Part shown: piece by piece, positions 61,997 to 64,000 of the stretch
Position numbering within the stretch: the stretch's first letter is position 1
How the letters are laid out: each line of letters begins with the position of its first letter
From: Sporocytophaga myxococcoides DSM 11118
GTDB lineage: Bacteria; Bacteroidota; Bacteroidia; Cytophagales; Cytophagaceae
Direction of reading: 5' to 3'
Assembly: GCF_000426725.1 (NCBI RefSeq)
Contig: NZ_KE384561.1
Span: 475,092 to 539,091 of the forward strand
Length of the DNA: 64,000 bases
Position numbers and translations under genes: made by a program
The notes under the pieces: model-generated
Told to the model about the DNA's origin: nothing
The model's input: the letters and a program-made list of their open reading frames with translations, nothing else
Databases searched by the model: none

Positions 61997-63088
61997 GTGA
62001 GAAAAGATCCTTTACTTCGTTTTGTCCTGATATTATTTGCCGGCTTTCTTTTCTTTTGTGCATTGTATTTTGCCAAAAGTATATTAATACCTTTAAGCTT
62101 CTCGGCTTTGCTTTCAATGCTCATTCTCCCTTTATGCAAGAAACTGGAACACTGGAAATTCCCAAGATGGCTAGCTATACTTTCATGTTTTTTGGTAGCA
62201 ATAATTATTATCGGAGCTTTTGTCACACTATTTATTTTCCAGGTTATTTCCTTTACAGACAATCTTCCCATGTATAAGGAACTTATCAATTCTAAAATCG
62301 GACATATTCAGAGATTTTTGGAAGGACTAATAAAAGTTTCTCCGAAAGACCAGACAGCCTTCATGAAGGAAAAAATGTCTGGCTTTATGTCAAACGGTGG
62401 TGAGTATATAAAAGTCGCATTTGTAGAAACTACAGGAACTTTTGCAACTATAGGGATTGTGTTTATATGTACATTCTTTTTTTTATATTTCAGAGATAGA
62501 TTTAAAAATTTTATTTTAAAAATAGCAAACCCTATCTATGAAGAAAAAACACGGATGATTATAACAGCATCAAGTAAAGTAGCTGCAAGATATCTGTCTG
62601 GTGTTTTTATAGTGATAATTATCCTGTCTGTTCTAAATTCTGTCGGACTTATGATTATTGGTCTGGACAATGCCATATTTTTCGGAATATCAGTGGCTAT
62701 ATTAAATATTATACCTTATATCGGGGTTCCTATAGGGGCAGTTCTGCCAGTAGTAATGGCCTTGATCACCAGAGAATCCCTTTGGAGTGCAGTCGGGGTA
62801 ATTGCTGTATTTTCTTTTAATCAGTTTATAGAAAACAATTTCCTCACTCCCAATATTGTTGGAAACAAGGTAAACATAAATCCTCTGGCAACAATAATTG
62901 TGTTGCTAATAGGAGGTAATCTATGGGGCGTTTCCGGTATGATCATTTTTCTTCCTTTCCTAGGCGTACTAAAGATTACACTAGATCATGTAAAACCTCT
63001 CAACCCATACGCTTATCTGATCAGTACAGATGAAACAGAGACTTCAATTTTAAGTAGAATTAAATCTCTCTTTAACCGAAAGAAATGA
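61997..63088 (+). CDS. AI-2E family transporter (PerM-like)
   Basis: A 363-residue inner-membrane protein starting at GTG 61997, which gives a complete N-terminus (RKDPLLRFVLILFAGFLFF). It has about seven or eight helices and the family's conserved blocks: LPLCKKLEHWKFPRWLAIL, IIPYIGVPIGAVLPVVMAL and VNINPLATIIVLLIGGNLWG VSGMI-type residues near the C-terminus. AI-2E proteins export AI-2, act as Na+/H+ antiporters, or have no assigned substrate; substrate here is unknown. Confidence 0.85.
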   Translation: MRKDPLLRFVLILFAGFLFFCALYFAKSILIPLSFSALLSMLILPLCKKLEHWKFPRWLAILSCFLVAIIIIGAFVTLFIFQVISFTDNLPMYKELINSKIGHIQRFLEGLIKVSPKDQTAFMKEKMSGFMSNGGEYIKVAFVETTGTFATIGIVFICTFFFLYFRDRFKNFILKIANPIYEEKTRMIITASSKVAARYLSGVFIVIIILSVLNSVGLMIIGLDNAIFFGISVAILNIIPYIGVPIGAVLPVVMALITRESLWSAVGVIAVFSFNQFIENNFLTPNIVGNKVNINPLATIIVLLIGGNLWGVSGMIIFLPFLGVLKITLDHVKPLNPYAYLISTDETETSILSRIKSLFNRKK

Positions 63089-63174
63089 TGAAAAGGATAG
63101 ACCCTTTGTCCTTAAGCAATAACCTCTAAACATCTTAATGAACATTTGGTTGATTTTTCAATAGTTTTCTATGA

Positions 63175-64000
63175 ATGAATCTTAAGAACCACCCATTTCT
63201 TTCTGCCTTTTTCGGAGTAATTGCGATATTTCTTATAACAGGATTTATCCTTATAAATTTCTTCCTGGACTCTTTCGTAAAAAGTCGGATTGCTAATGAA
63301 GTATACAGGTCTTCAAAAGGTCTTTACAGTATAGAAATTAACGATTTAAACACCCGGTTCTGGACTGGTACTGTAAATATGACAAAGGTATTGTTGTATC
63401 AGCATTCTACCAGATTGAAAACACTTAAGAGTGAACAACCGGATACAAATATTTCAACTGTAAAACTATACATTCCCGTTTTGCGCATTCGTCGGATAAG
63501 GTGGGTAAATTATTTGATAAGCAAAGATCTTCGGGTTGGTACAATAAGTATAAAATCACCTGAAATTCAGGTAAAGGGAAGTACAGTTTCAGAGCAATTC
63601 AGAGAAACAAATAAGACATTTATTGAAATACTTCCTGCGATTATTGCTGGCTTTGCCGGCTCTTTAAGAATAGAAGAGATGGATATTGAATCAGGGAAAT
63701 TAAAGTATGATCTTGAAACCGAACAAAATAAAATTGTGCAAACAGCTGAGAATATCTTTATCGAATTAAATGATATCATAATTGATACTATCCCAAGAAA
63801 AAAAATCTTATACTCTGAAGACATCCATATCAGTCTGGGTAATTATCGCTTAAGGTCAAGTGATGACTCATACACATTGGGCATAGATAAGATTGAGGGA
63901 CAGCTTTCAGATTCGACGCTGCAGTTTAAAAAATTCTATTATTCTAAATCGGATATCATTAATAAAAAGGCTAAAGAAACTGAAGCAGTTTTTGACGAAA
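63175..64000 (+). CDS. AsmA/DUF748-like protein, 3'-truncated by the window end
   Basis: The frame opens at the ATG at 63175 (MNLKNHPFLSAFFGVIAIF) and stays open to the last base, 275 codons. It has one N-terminal membrane helix (about 9-30, VIAIFLITGFILINFFLDSF), followed by an extracytoplasmic beta-strand-rich part (VYRSSKGLYSIEINDLN, LRVGTISIKSPEIQVKG, LRIEEMDIESGKLKYDLE) with the repeated strand pattern of AsmA/TamB/DUF748 proteins that line hydrophobic grooves for lipid transport between membranes. Lack of the C-terminal half leaves family membership as inference. Confidence 0.6.
   Translation, partial: MNLKNHPFLSAFFGVIAIFLITGFILINFFLDSFVKSRIANEVYRSSKGLYSIEINDLNTRFWTGTVNMTKVLLYQHSTRLKTLKSEQPDTNISTVKLYIPVLRIRRIRWVNYLISKDLRVGTISIKSPEIQVKGSTVSEQFRETNKTFIEILPAIIAGFAGSLRIEEMDIESGKLKYDLETEQNKIVQTAENIFIELNDIIIDTIPRKKILYSEDIHISLGNYRLRSSDDSYTLGIDKIEGQLSDSTLQFKKFYYSKSDIINKKAKETEAVFDE

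Overview
The window looks like a chromosomal segment of a gliding, polysaccharide-degrading Bacteroidota bacterium, most likely order Cytophagales (Sporocytophaga- or Cytophaga-like; this is inference). The grounds are low GC, promoters of the TAnnTTTG type, SpII lipoproteins ending in short Cys-led signals, TonB receptors with carboxypeptidase-like N-domains, a short 287-residue primary sigma factor, and at least seven proteins ending in type IX secretion (T9SS) C-terminal domains, one of them an expansin-like protein expected in a cellulose degrader. No rRNA, tRNA, CRISPR array, insertion sequence or prophage was recognised.

Layout. 1-6.5 kb: the 3' end of a flippase-like membrane protein, a class V aminotransferase, and a TonB receptor/DUF4249 lipoprotein pair. 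6.9-11.3 kb: a PorP/SprF-like outer-membrane protein divergent from a tight three-gene operon (ECF sigma factor, membrane anti-sigma factor with a T9SS-like periplasmic end, secreted leucine-rich-repeat protein with a type B T9SS signal). This is the best candidate for an undescribed system. 12-13.2 kb: a lipoprotein joining a HEIGH metallopeptidase to a bulb-type lectin. 13.4-20.9 kb: a XusABC-like xenosiderophore uptake locus (TonB receptor, DUF4374 lipoprotein, PepSY membrane protein, DUF4198 protein) with a divergent PchR-like AraC regulator and a decayed Fur-family gene at its end.

20.9-34.2 kb: an EamA exporter, a TPR membrane protein, an expansin-like T9SS cargo, a small STAS-like protein and a 3147-residue T9SS protein with a serine protease domain, PKD domains, a seven-repeat propeller, eight Ig-like repeats and two LamG domains. 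34.5-41.4 kb: housekeeping and accessory genes (SUKH protein, 5'-nucleotidase, Ntn amidase, KirBac channel, zinc alcohol dehydrogenase). 41.5-53.5 kb: further T9SS cargos (beta-helix, NHL/cohesin-like/dockerin-like), CapA, a cytochrome c and several lipoproteins or membrane proteins.

53.6-64 kb: a PAS/GAF sensor lacking an ATPase domain, a cyclic-phosphate-processing receiver protein, rpoD, a cold-shock protein, a type III polyketide synthase flanked by three copies of a palindromic repeat, an AI-2E family transporter and the 5' part of an AsmA-like gene cut by the window edge.

The common thread is the cell surface: iron and nutrient uptake through TonB receptors, and adhesive or degradative proteins exported by T9SS. 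The core T9SS translocon is not in this window.
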